Of a stretch of 64,000 bases of DNA, positions 49,851 to 58,304 are shown one piece after another (within the stretch, counting starts at the first letter, position 1; each line of letters begins with the position of its first letter). The stretch is from NCBI RefSeq assembly GCF_000023065.1, contig NC_012691.1, positions 1,594,501-1,658,500 of the forward strand, read 5' to 3'. Made by a program: the position numbers and the translations under genes. The notes beneath the pieces are model-generated. The model was not told the origin of the DNA. It searched no databases and saw only the letters and a program-made list of their open reading frames with translations. Origin of the DNA: Tolumonas auensis DSM 9187 (lineage in GTDB: Bacteria > Pseudomonadota > Gammaproteobacteria > Enterobacterales > Aeromonadaceae).

Positions 49851-52028
49851 TCAGAATGTTACAGAAGCGGAAAGTTTTGCCGTCATCGGATCACCCTGAG
49901 TCAGATACCCACCGGTTGCAGATGCCCAGTAATTTTCATTGGTGACATTTTCAACATTCGCACGGATGGTCAGCATCTGTTTTTCCAGCGGTAACTCATA
50001 GCGCACACCAAGGTCGAGGCGTGTCCACGGTGACAGTTCTAAGGTATTTGCCGCATTCAGATATTGAGAACCGGTATGAACAACACGAGCAGACGCTGTC
50101 CAGCCCTGCAGATTAGGAATATCCCATTCACCACTGGTTACAAAGCGGTATTTGGCAACACCAACGGCCTGATTACCCTGATTTAATCCATCCTGGGTTT
50201 TAGTCAGTTCTGAATCAATAAAGGTTGCGCTGCTTAATAACCGGACACTATCTGCTGGTGTGCCGAAAACACTCAATTCAATGCCGCGATTACGCTGCTC
50301 ACCAAAATAGCCATAAGTATTGGTTGCTGTATTGATGTAAGCATTTGGTTGTTCGATTTCGAAAAGGCTGATCCCGGCACCAAGGGTATTGTTATCATAT
50401 TTTGCACCCACTTCATTCTGGGTTGAACGCTTGATACCAATGTTATTTCCGGCATTCGTGGTGCCGACAGGTGCGGATTCACCGGGTTGTAATGCCTCTA
50501 TATGGTTGGCATATAAAGAGACATGTTCGACAGGCTTATACACAACACCATAGACAGGCGTTATATCGTGATCGCTGAAACCATCGCTGTAACTGCCGGA
50601 ATAATCATAGTTAAACAGCTCTATTTTTTGATAACGGGCACCCAATGTTACGAGGAGTTGATCTTCCATAAACCCTAAGGTATCTGATGCAGATATCCCA
50701 TGCGCCCGCGTACGTGAACGGACTTCCGGATCATTTCTGTCACCGCCACTCCATACGGTTGGCTGGTAAGCCAAATCGGCCGGAGAATAGATGTTCGTCG
50801 CCTGATTGTAAGAATCCATTTCATAGGCAGAGCCTGTTTTACGGAAGAAACCGGAATAGCCCATATTCAGCTGATGACTGACATTATTCGTTTCAACTTT
50901 TCCTCTGACACCTGCCTGACCAGCAATGCTTTTCGCCCAATACGGAACATACATGCGGCCAATGCTTGCATCGCCTTGTGAATTCAGCACGGTAGGCGAG
51001 CTGTACTGACCTGACTCTTTTGTATCATTCCCACCGATACCGGCATAAGTCGTCCAGTTTTTCGCAAGATCATACTCATTGCGCAACATACCAAAATTGG
51101 TTTTAAGATTCGTGCTGGCCCAGTAAGGGGCGTAGTTGGTGGATGCGTCAGGTGCATCCGGTACTTCGGTGAGGGATGAACCGGCATAAACGACAGAGCG
51201 TCCGCCATCAACAACACTTTCCTGATGTCCGACATCAAGTGAGGTGCGGGATTTTCCGGAATCATGATCCAGACCGACAAAGACAGAGCTGTTTTCCCGT
51301 GATTCGTTATCGATCGCGGTATCGCCTTCACCATGTTTCAGATTTATGCGAACACCAAATTGCTCGTTGCTACCGAAGCGGGTGCCGGTATCAAGTCCGC
51401 CGGCAACATAACCATCAGAAGCATAATCGGCAGTGACTTCCGTTTTTTGATTTGCTGCTGCCCGCTTGGGTTCAATGTTAATGGCCCCACCGATACCGGA
51501 ACCTGAAGGCGAAACCCCGTTAGCGAAAGCACTTGAACCTTTAAATAATTCAACGCGTTCTGCGATATCGGTTAAAACAATTTGCCGTGGCAATACGCCA
51601 TACAAACCGCCAAAGGAGATATCTTCACCATTGAGTTCAAACCCGCGGATCATGAATTTCTCGGCATAGTTGCCATAACCAAAGCCGCTTTGCACTGACG
51701 CATCATTTTCCAATACATCAGCTACTGTTTCAGCCTGCTGGTTTTCTATCAGCTCAGCGGTGTAACCAACCACATTGAATGGGACGTCATTTGCATTGCT
51801 TTCGCCTAATACACCGATGCGGGCTGCATTGGCTACCTGACCACCGGCATAAGCACTTTCCAGGGTATTGCCATTTGCCAGAACCGAATCACTGACGGTG
51901 ACTGTATCCAGCGTTTTTACGTCTTTGGATTCAGCAAAAACGACACCGGAAGTCAGTGTGATGCAACTTAGAATAGCGACAGAAAGAGGGTGGAGACGCA
52001 AGCGTTGTAAGCGATCAGATGGGGGCAT
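49851..52028 (-). CDS. TonB-dependent siderophore receptor (FhuE/FcuA-like)
   Basis: Outer-membrane receptor: signal sequence ending near VVFA before ESKD; a TonB-box-like segment (LDTVTVSD); plug domain with NVVGYTAELIENQQAETVADV and RGFELNGEDI; then a 22-strand barrel ending in aromatic LSASVTF. I start at the ATG at 52028 (725 residues), since a longer frame begins inside the Fur-box region. Opposite to fhuCDB, it completes the route from outer membrane to cytoplasm. The ligand is probably a hydroxamate siderophore, inferred from the FhuCDB neighbours. Confidence 0.9.
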   Translation of the reverse strand: MPPSDRLQRLRLHPLSVAILSCITLTSGVVFAESKDVKTLDTVTVSDSVLANGNTLESAYAGGQVANAARIGVLGESNANDVPFNVVGYTAELIENQQAETVADVLENDASVQSGFGYGNYAEKFMIRGFELNGEDISFGGLYGVLPRQIVLTDIAERVELFKGSSAFANGVSPSGSGIGGAINIEPKRAAANQKTEVTADYASDGYVAGGLDTGTRFGSNEQFGVRINLKHGEGDTAIDNESRENSSVFVGLDHDSGKSRTSLDVGHQESVVDGGRSVVYAGSSLTEVPDAPDASTNYAPYWASTNLKTNFGMLRNEYDLAKNWTTYAGIGGNDTKESGQYSSPTVLNSQGDASIGRMYVPYWAKSIAGQAGVRGKVETNNVSHQLNMGYSGFFRKTGSAYEMDSYNQATNIYSPADLAYQPTVWSGGDRNDPEVRSRTRAHGISASDTLGFMEDQLLVTLGARYQKIELFNYDYSGSYSDGFSDHDITPVYGVVYKPVEHVSLYANHIEALQPGESAPVGTTNAGNNIGIKRSTQNEVGAKYDNNTLGAGISLFEIEQPNAYINTATNTYGYFGEQRNRGIELSVFGTPADSVRLLSSATFIDSELTKTQDGLNQGNQAVGVAKYRFVTSGEWDIPNLQGWTASARVVHTGSQYLNAANTLELSPWTRLDLGVRYELPLEKQMLTIRANVENVTNENYWASATGGYLTQGDPMTAKLSASVTF

Positions 52029-52079
52029 TACAGAAAACCTCATTAAAAGGGGGATGAATAATACGCCCGATATATTATT

Positions 52080-52098
52080 GATAACCATTCGCATTATC
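52080..52098. promoter_or_regulatory. Fur box upstream of the siderophore receptor
   Basis: GATAACCATTCGCATTATC has the outer GATAA and TTATC arms of the 19-bp Fur consensus GATAATGATAATCATTATC. It lies 52 bases before the receptor start. Confidence 0.65.
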
Positions 52099-52144
52099 AA
52101 TATCGATCAGTGATATTCTTCCTGTAATGTCCTTCCGATGTTAT

Positions 52145-53800
52145 TTATCCGAGCTTTGAAACAGCATCCTGACTCGCTAATGCGCGTTCCTGACCGGATA
52201 GTTCAGTTAATTTCCCCTTGTTCATTTCAATTAAACGGTCTGCTTTCTCAAAGTAATGATCATCATGACTGATCGCTAACACCGTTTTCCCCATCTCCCG
52301 TAGGTAGTTCAATAGTTCATGATAGAAAACACGCCGGAATTGAGGATCCTGATCGGCAGCCCACTCATCAAGCAAGACAAAATCCCGTTCCTCAGCAATC
52401 GCCAGCAACAGTGCCAGACGCTTTTTTTGCCCCTGAGATAACTGAATATTTGTAATCCTCTCACCATCAAAATTCAGTTTTTCTTTCATATTCAAATGAT
52501 TAAGCCATATCTCAACTAACGCTGGATCTGCCTGCTCGCCCTTCGGACCCAGTAATTCATCAAACAGATGGAAGTCAGTGAAAACAGAAGAAAACAGCTG
52601 CCGGTAAGCCTGACGGTTTGCTATATCAATCATGGCACCATCCAGCAGAACAGAGCCTGATGATGGGGTATAAAGGCCGGTTAACAACTTGGCGAATGTC
52701 GATTTACCACTGCCATTTCCGCCAATCAGAAATAGTTGCTCCCCATTGTGAATGGTCAGAGAAATCGGGCCGACATCAAATCCGGGTTTATCATCCGTTT
52801 GCGGATACTGGAAATGAACCTCCCGGAACTCTAATGTCTGCCAGGAAGATTTAATCCGGTTTACCTCAAACCCGGTTTCATACTCCGCGAGCTCCAGCGA
52901 CCGCAATTGATTAAAGGCGACCTGAGCACTGAGTAAAGTGGGGATGGCACCGACCGCTTGTAAAAGCGGCGTACGCAAAAACAGCAATGTCAGCGAAAAG
53001 GTTGCGGCGACATTACTATTGGCCCAGCCCAGACTATTAGCCAGAAAAAAGACCAATCCGATTGCCGCCAGCATCATGATATTTGACCAGTTCACCGCAC
53101 TCAGATGAAAAGTATCTGCGAGAATAATATGACGCCGGTAAGTACTCGCGTTTGTCTGATATGTCAGCTCATATAACGCTTTTGCCCGATCGCGATTCAA
53201 TGCCAGCTCGTTGCGGCCATCAATTACCGACTGATAATTTTTATACAATTGATCTTCGGCGGTACGAACGTGGTTAAGATGACGATAGACATGTGATACC
53301 AGATACCAGCTGCCCAAAATGGTGATGATCAGGCTGATTGCCGTGACCGCCAGAATACCAGGTGACAGCCAGCTCAGATAAGCTGCGGCACCAATCGTCA
53401 GAATCACGCCCTGAATAAGCTCGGGTAACCGAACGAAGGCGATAGTGATATTCCGGATATCACTGGACAGACTGGCTTGTAATTTTGCACTGCCTAATTG
53501 CTCAAGGCGGATGATGTCTGTGTCCAGGATCTGCTTGATGATTTTGTTGCGTAACTGATAAACGAAATAGTGCCCCAACGTGGTCATGGAGAGTTGCGAG
53601 GCCAGCGTAATAGCCATCAGTAACAACACCAGACCGAGGAACTGCGGTAATACCATCATCGGTTCACTGATATGCTCAATCAGATACCGGTTAATGAATG
53701 CAATAACACTAATGCCCAGACCTGCGCTGGCTAAGCTCAGCAACAAAATACCAATGAAGGGCAAACGATAGTGGCGATATACAACGCGTAACAAATCCAT
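52145..53800 (-). CDS. yojI: Cyclic-peptide-type ABC exporter, YojI-like
   Basis: Fused exporter: six-helix membrane domain (about 1-310) and ATPase domain with Walker [10 protein letters not shown] (about 360), signature LSQGQKKR and Walker [12 protein letters not shown] (about 470). It matches E. coli YojI from the first residues to the end (551 against 547). YojI exports microcin J25 in E. coli, and relatives such as PvdE and SyrD handle siderophores or lipopeptides. A Fur-box-like site lies 22 bases upstream, and its neighbours are siderophore uptake genes, so a role in siderophore traffic is plausible but unproven. Confidence 0.9.
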   Translation of the reverse strand: MDLLRVVYRHYRLPFIGILLLSLASAGLGISVIAFINRYLIEHISEPMMVLPQFLGLVLLLMAITLASQLSMTTLGHYFVYQLRNKIIKQILDTDIIRLEQLGSAKLQASLSSDIRNITIAFVRLPELIQGVILTIGAAAYLSWLSPGILAVTAISLIITILGSWYLVSHVYRHLNHVRTAEDQLYKNYQSVIDGRNELALNRDRAKALYELTYQTNASTYRRHIILADTFHLSAVNWSNIMMLAAIGLVFFLANSLGWANSNVAATFSLTLLFLRTPLLQAVGAIPTLLSAQVAFNQLRSLELAEYETGFEVNRIKSSWQTLEFREVHFQYPQTDDKPGFDVGPISLTIHNGEQLFLIGGNGSGKSTFAKLLTGLYTPSSGSVLLDGAMIDIANRQAYRQLFSSVFTDFHLFDELLGPKGEQADPALVEIWLNHLNMKEKLNFDGERITNIQLSQGQKKRLALLLAIAEERDFVLLDEWAADQDPQFRRVFYHELLNYLREMGKTVLAISHDDHYFEKADRLIEMNKGKLTELSGQERALASQDAVSKLG

Positions 53801-53821
53801 ATATGTTTTTTAACCAATACT

Positions 53822-53840
53822 GATAACTATTCCCATTATC
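53822..53840. promoter_or_regulatory. Fur box upstream of yojI
   Basis: GATAACTATTCCCATTATC, the same 19-bp layout as the site at 52080-52098 (15 of 19 identical). It lies 22 bases before the yojI ATG, overlapping the expected promoter. Confidence 0.65.
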
Positions 53841-54019
53841 GTTTGGTTGTTGCATCAGATGCAACCCTGATCTACCTGATTGTCCCGATGATGTGCACCA
53901 TTGTTATTCCATTCTGGTTTACATAATTGATTCGTTCTATAAACTGAAACCGGCAAGAGCAGCACTGGCAGGCAACAAGAAAAGCAAGGGAAGACGGGTA
54001 ACTATCAATGGAGTCAGTG

Positions 54020-54859
54020 ATGCAATACACCTCAATAATCAGCATGTCACTTTCAATCGCTGCCATCAGCATCAGTATTTTTACTTTTTATAAATTTCAT
54101 AAATTAAAGCGTGATATCGCCGTAACAACTCATCTGAACAGATATAAACAAGCAGTTAAACAGATCTGGACTGAGAGCAAACCGGTGATCATGGCTATCA
54201 ATGAAATTCTTGGTGATGAACTGGTTAAGATTGGCCGGAAGACAGATAAAATCCAGGCCGTTAAATCAAAATATTACGATAGCAGACCTTTGCATCATCA
54301 TTTCTATGAATTACATGAACATTGTGTGGAAGAAATAGAACCTTTATTTACAAAGGATAATTTCTACCGTAGCGAGCAGAAAATTATTTCTTTGCTTAAT
54401 GTTGTTTATGAAAATGATATCAAGCGTTTTCTGGATACGGGCAAACCGACAAAGTTGAATACATTTTCAGCGATTAAAACCAGAGAAGGCGCTAAAAACT
54501 ATCATATTCTGAACTCTGCCGAGCAAAGTGAGCTCATAAAAATCAATGCATTAGTCACTGACAAGATAACTGAAGCTTTTTGTATTTATACCCTCAATAA
54601 AGAAAAGATAGATAACTGGTTAGATCAGCTGGCCACACTTAAAACAGAAAGCAAATTCGAACGATTCAGCATCGAAGAAAATAGCAGACTGAACGAACGT
54701 CTTAACGTTATGCTGAATACATTACAGTTTCTGACGTCAAATGAACTGCGCTATCTGGTGGAAAACAGAAACGAAGATGATTTCAATACCAGCGGTTTAT
54801 TACACAGTGCAATCATGATGAATGTGTTTGGCAAGCTGGCGAAAAAATATATTTCCTGA
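54020..54859 (+). CDS. Membrane-anchored protein of unknown function
   Basis: 279 residues with one N-terminal membrane helix (about 4-26, MSLSIAAISISIFTFYKF), then a long, helical, Lys/Glu/Asn-rich cytoplasmic part. No family is recognised. The ATG at 54020 has GGAG six bases upstream, better than the first ATG at 54008. The coding region is more AT-rich than its neighbours, with many AAA, AAT and ATA codons, a sign of possible transfer. It stands alone between yojI and a LysR gene. Confidence 0.72.
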   Translation: MQYTSIISMSLSIAAISISIFTFYKFHKLKRDIAVTTHLNRYKQAVKQIWTESKPVIMAINEILGDELVKIGRKTDKIQAVKSKYYDSRPLHHHFYELHEHCVEEIEPLFTKDNFYRSEQKIISLLNVVYENDIKRFLDTGKPTKLNTFSAIKTREGAKNYHILNSAEQSELIKINALVTDKITEAFCIYTLNKEKIDNWLDQLATLKTESKFERFSIEENSRLNERLNVMLNTLQFLTSNELRYLVENRNEDDFNTSGLLHSAIMMNVFGKLAKKYIS

Positions 54860-54867
54860 ACATGTGG

Positions 54868-55785
54868 CTATATTTTCTGCCGGTATTCCGTCTGGAAAAA
54901 ATCCGGATCTGAGAAACATTTAACGAATGCATCATAAACCAGGCGGGTTCGGTGTGGAACCGGGCCACTCTGAGGCCGGTATAAAAACAGATCTAATTCC
55001 CCCTGATCTTCATAATCTGCCAATACTGGAATTAGTTCGCCACTTTTGATGTAGGGCGCAGCCATAAATACGGCGATTTGACCAAAACCAAGACCGGCCT
55101 GGACTGCCGCAAGTTCGGAGTCTGAAGAATCGGTAGTGAAGGCTGGTTTTGACGGGATAATGCTGGGATGACCCGAGAAAAACCATGGCCAAACCTGATT
55201 TTTATTTTTATCCAGCAATGCGGTTGTCGGGAGACGATGCAGGTCATCGGGGGTTTCCGGGATGCCGTATTTAGCAATCAGTTCCGGTGTTGCAACTACG
55301 ACATGCCTGATTTTGCCAACAGAGCGGGCAATAAACCGGGTGCTGGTTAACTGGCTGCCAACGCGTATGCCAATATCTATCTGACCTTCTACAACGTCTG
55401 AAAACGTATCTGCCGGACGTACATCAAAATGAATATCCGGATTTTCCGCAGAAATTTGCTGGATCAGTGGCATCACAAATAACCGGCAGATAACAGCTGG
55501 TGCAGTAATTCTGACTGGTAAGTCGTCATTGGTCTCTGCTATAAACATCTGGTCAATCAAGCCGAGTGCGGCTTTGGCCTTATCGTAAAATTGCAGCCCG
55601 AACGGAGAAATCTTGATGCTGCGGGTGCTGCGGATAAACAAAATCTCACCTAAATCGGCTTCCAATTCCTTGATGCACCGGGTTATGACCTGAGGGGAAA
55701 CATTCATTTCAATCGCAGCATCTTTAAACGTTTTGTGTTTGGCTGCAGTGCAGAAGAACTTCAGATAATCGAGTCGGTTAAACAT
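54868..55785 (-). CDS. LysR-family transcriptional regulator
   Basis: 305 residues from the ATG at 55785, where the winged helix-turn-helix (YLKFFCTAAKHKTFKDAAIE, then PQVITRCIKELEADLG) begins at once; an open frame extends 26 residues upstream without family support. A substrate-binding domain follows. It is divergent from the YqhD-like dehydrogenase gene, the usual arrangement for a LysR regulator and its target. Its effector is unknown. The 3' end comes within 8 bases of the preceding convergent gene. Confidence 0.88.
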   Translation of the reverse strand: MFNRLDYLKFFCTAAKHKTFKDAAIEMNVSPQVITRCIKELEADLGEILFIRSTRSIKISPFGLQFYDKAKAALGLIDQMFIAETNDDLPVRITAPAVICRLFVMPLIQQISAENPDIHFDVRPADTFSDVVEGQIDIGIRVGSQLTSTRFIARSVGKIRHVVVATPELIAKYGIPETPDDLHRLPTTALLDKNKNQVWPWFFSGHPSIIPSKPAFTTDSSDSELAAVQAGLGFGQIAVFMAAPYIKSGELIPVLADYEDQGELDLFLYRPQSGPVPHRTRLVYDAFVKCFSDPDFFQTEYRQKI

Positions 55786-55968
55786 CGCAGTGTCCTGAAA
55801 GAGCAGTTTTATTATTATAAATGATGTATTTATAGTGAAAACGTGATGACTTAACCATTCCAAAAAATGGAATAGAGAAATCCCAAATCAAGAATTAATT
55901 TTGATCGCGAACGGGCGTATTTCTTAGCCATCATATTGCAAAGATAAATCACACAGAGGCAATGTCTT

Positions 55969-57126
55969 ATGGATAACTTCAGCTATAAAAATACAACGCA
56001 GATCCATTTCGGGAAGGGGCAGATTTCAAAAATTAAAGATGAAATCCCGTCTGATGCGCGTGTGCTGATTACTTATGGTGGCGGAAGTATTAAAAAGAAT
56101 GGCGTGCTGGATCAGGTTCAGACCGCACTGGCCGGGGTCACTTATTTTGAATTTGGTGGCATTGAGCCGAATCCGCATTTTGAAACGCTGATGAAAGCGG
56201 TCGAAATCGTCAAAAAAGAAAATATTACCTACATCCTGGCTGTCGGCGGCGGTTCGGTGATCGATGGCAGTAAATTTATTGCTGCAGCAGCACTTTATCC
56301 GAACGACCCATGGGAAATCATTCAGACCTATGGCGCGAAAGTGACCAGCGCATTACCTCTGGGCTGTGTGCTGACACTGGCTGCGACAGGTTCAGAAATG
56401 AATAAAGGGGCGGTAATTACAAAGGCTGAAACGAAAGATAAGCTGTTTTTCTTCTCAGATCATGTGCAACCGCGCTTCTCGGTGCTGGATCCGGAAACCA
56501 CGTTCAGTCTGCCACCAAGACAAACCGGTAACGGCGTTGTAGATAGTTTTGTGCATGTGGTCGAACAGTATGTGACCTATCCGGTCAACGGAAAGGTGCA
56601 GGATCGTTTTGCCGAAGGCCTGCTGCTGAACCTGATTGAAGATGGTCCGAAAGCGCTGGAAAACCCGACAGATTATGATGTTCGCGCCAACCTGATGTGG
56701 ACAGCCACACTGGCGTTAAATGGCCTGATTGCAACCGGTGTTCCTGCAGACTGGGCGACCCATATGATTGGTCAGGAGATTACCGGACTGTATGGCCTTG
56801 ACCATGCTCAGACGCTTGCCGTTGTGCAGCCAGCGGTATGGATCTACAAGAAAGAACAGAAAAAAGCGAAATTGCTCCAGTATGCCGATCGCGTGTGGGA
56901 TCTGCGGGAGGGTGATGAAGAAAGCCGTGTGATGGCAGCAATTGAGAATACTCGTCAGTTCTTCGAGAAGATGGGTGTTCCAACCCGACTGAGCGCTTAT
57001 GGCCTTGATGCCAGCATCATTGATGCTGTCGTGGCAAAACTGGAAGCGCATGGCCATGTCAATCTGGGAGAGCACGGAGATATTACCGCTGCTGATGTGA
57101 AAGAAATTCTGAAACTGGCGCTATAA
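55969..57126 (+). CDS. Iron-containing alcohol dehydrogenase, YqhD-like aldehyde reductase
   Basis: Group III metal-dependent dehydrogenase of 385 residues, close to E. coli YqhD (387), an NADPH-dependent reductase of toxic short-chain aldehydes. The nucleotide loops are YGGGSIKKNG (36-45) and VGGGSVIDG (92-100). The metal ligands align as Asp192, His196, His265 and His279. The position after GGGS in YqhD is SVKK, here SIKK, consistent with NADPH preference. Divergent LysR gene upstream; terminator downstream. Confidence 0.92.
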   Translation: MDNFSYKNTTQIHFGKGQISKIKDEIPSDARVLITYGGGSIKKNGVLDQVQTALAGVTYFEFGGIEPNPHFETLMKAVEIVKKENITYILAVGGGSVIDGSKFIAAAALYPNDPWEIIQTYGAKVTSALPLGCVLTLAATGSEMNKGAVITKAETKDKLFFFSDHVQPRFSVLDPETTFSLPPRQTGNGVVDSFVHVVEQYVTYPVNGKVQDRFAEGLLLNLIEDGPKALENPTDYDVRANLMWTATLALNGLIATGVPADWATHMIGQEITGLYGLDHAQTLAVVQPAVWIYKKEQKKAKLLQYADRVWDLREGDEESRVMAAIENTRQFFEKMGVPTRLSAYGLDASIIDAVVAKLEAHGHVNLGEHGDITAADVKEILKLAL

Positions 57127-57136
57127 GTTAAGCGTA

Positions 57137-57165
57137 ACAAGCCCGGTTTATCCGGGCTTATTTCA
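57137..57165 (+). terminator. Rho-independent terminator after the aldehyde reductase gene
   Basis: AAGCCCGG and CCGGGCTT form an 8-bp stem with loop TTTAT, followed by ATTTCAT. It lies 12 bases beyond the stop. Confidence 0.7.
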
Positions 57166-57200
57166 TAGGAATAAAACAGGAATTAAGCGGAACAGCGTTA

Positions 57201-57244
57201 TTGACATTAGAGTAACTCTAACGATTAGAGTGTTATGACTCTAA
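57201..57244 (+). promoter_or_regulatory. MerR-type promoter with repeated TTAGAGT operators
   Basis: Perfect -35 TTGACA (57201-57206) is followed after 19 bases by a weak -10, TAGAGT (57226-57231). The spacer is filled by TTAGAGT-A-ACTCTAA (57207-57221), the layout of MerR-family promoters, which have a long spacer with a central palindrome. A second pair of the same half-sites follows: TTAGAGT (57225-57231) and ACTCTAA (57238-57244). No MerR gene is in the window. Confidence 0.6.
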
Positions 57245-57262
57245 CAACAAAGGGTTATCTAT

Positions 57263-57538
57263 ATGAAGCTGTTCCTGAACTCTGTCATCATCACATTAAC
57301 TATCAGTTCACTATTCAGTGCGACTACTGCTTTGGCGGATGAAGTCATCTTCATAAGCCAGGCATTCGAAACTATGTCAGTCGAAGCAATGTCAGTTAAT
57401 CGACTAACCGACATTGCTTCAACCAAATTAAAGCTTAGCGTAACAACAGCAATGATACCGGACTCTGGCTTAACATCCGGCTGGTATGACTACCCAGCAG
57501 GAATTGACGCAGGCGTGAGTGGCCATAGGCACCCATGA
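57263..57538 (+). CDS. Small exported ORF overlapping the end of the USP gene
   Basis: 91 codons from an ATG preceded by AGGG. The first 25 residues are a convincing signal peptide (MKLFLNSVIITLTISSLFSA, cleavage after TALA); the mature part of about 66 residues matches no family I know. The last 104 bases are antisense to the 3' end of the universal stress protein gene, so this tail may be a read-through of what was once a longer gene. A dedicated operator-promoter lies upstream. Real gene or truncated remnant; I cannot decide. Confidence 0.45.
   Translation: MKLFLNSVIITLTISSLFSATTALADEVIFISQAFETMSVEAMSVNRLTDIASTKLKLSVTTAMIPDSGLTSGWYDYPAGIDAGVSGHRHP
57383..57420. repeat. Long hairpin just beyond the USP stop codon
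   Basis: GAAGCAATGTC (57383-57393) and GACATTGCTTC (57410-57420) are exact complements, extended inwards by GTTA (57395-57398) and TAAC (57405-57408) after one mismatch: 15 pairs in 38 bases. No T run follows on either strand. It lies inside the small exported ORF and 14 bases beyond the stop of the stress protein gene. Confidence 0.75.
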
Positions 57539-58286
57539 TAACCAGATCAATCTGGTGATGCTGAATATGCTCTTTCAAGGCGGCTTCTACATCGCTTTTC
57601 AGCTGATAAGTTGTCGTCATAATACCGGCGTTATGCAGTAACGATTGGGCAGAAATAAGCTGCTCATATTCACCGCCAACCATGACCAGATCGCAACTCA
57701 GCCCCTTGAACAGAGGGCTGATCGTTAATCGTTCCAGCACTTTTTTACCGGTCTCGCTGCCATCGTAGGCAAACATAATTTTTTGCGGTGCGTTAAATTC
57801 ACCGACCGAAACCAGGATCGGGGTATGCAATACACGGACTACATTTTCCAGTTGGCTGCCAACCTGGCTGACCTGTGAGCTGATTTCGCCCTGTCGGCCC
57901 ATGATCACCAAGCGCGTATCAGCTTCAAGATCGGAAAGTGTTTCCACTAAATTACCATGGCGAAGGCAGGTTTTAATGGTGATAGCGTGATCATTGGGTA
58001 GTTCAGAATCGAAGAGATCTTTCGCTGCTGCCAGTAGCAATTTGCCTTGCTCCTGAGTAATGCGGCTGCGTTGTTCATCCAGCTTTATCAGCTCAACCAT
58101 CAGCTCTTCACGACTGCCTAACCCGATGCTGCCGGATAAATCTCCGGCGTCAGTATTAGCAGGTTTCTCCAGCGTATGCAGTAATTTCACTGGCGCATCT
58201 AATCGCGGTGCAACCCAGGCTGACCACTGGCAAACTGCCGTTGTAGAGCGAGAGCCATCGACACAGGCAATAATTTGTTCTTTCAT
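57435..58286 (-). CDS. Universal stress protein with two USP domains
   Basis: 283 residues in two tandem USP (Rossmann-like) halves. The first starts IIACVDGSRSTTAVCQWSAW; the second starts IMFAYDGSETGKKVLERL and ends with the ATP-type loop VMGAYGHSRLRQFLLGSHTSRML, close to the G-2x-G-9x-G-S/T signature. Such proteins often bind ATP or a hydrophobic ligand. It lies 18 bases after the SulP transporter gene on the same strand, a common pairing. Confidence 0.88.
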   Translation of the reverse strand: MKEQIIACVDGSRSTTAVCQWSAWVAPRLDAPVKLLHTLEKPANTDAGDLSGSIGLGSREELMVELIKLDEQRSRITQEQGKLLLAAAKDLFDSELPNDHAITIKTCLRHGNLVETLSDLEADTRLVIMGRQGEISSQVSQVGSQLENVVRVLHTPILVSVGEFNAPQKIMFAYDGSETGKKVLERLTISPLFKGLSCDLVMVGGEYEQLISAQSLLHNAGIMTTTYQLKSDVEAALKEHIQHHQIDLVIMGAYGHSRLRQFLLGSHTSRMLSQSPVSLLLLR

Positions 58287-58304
58287 CTTATTCGTCCCTT
58301 ATGA

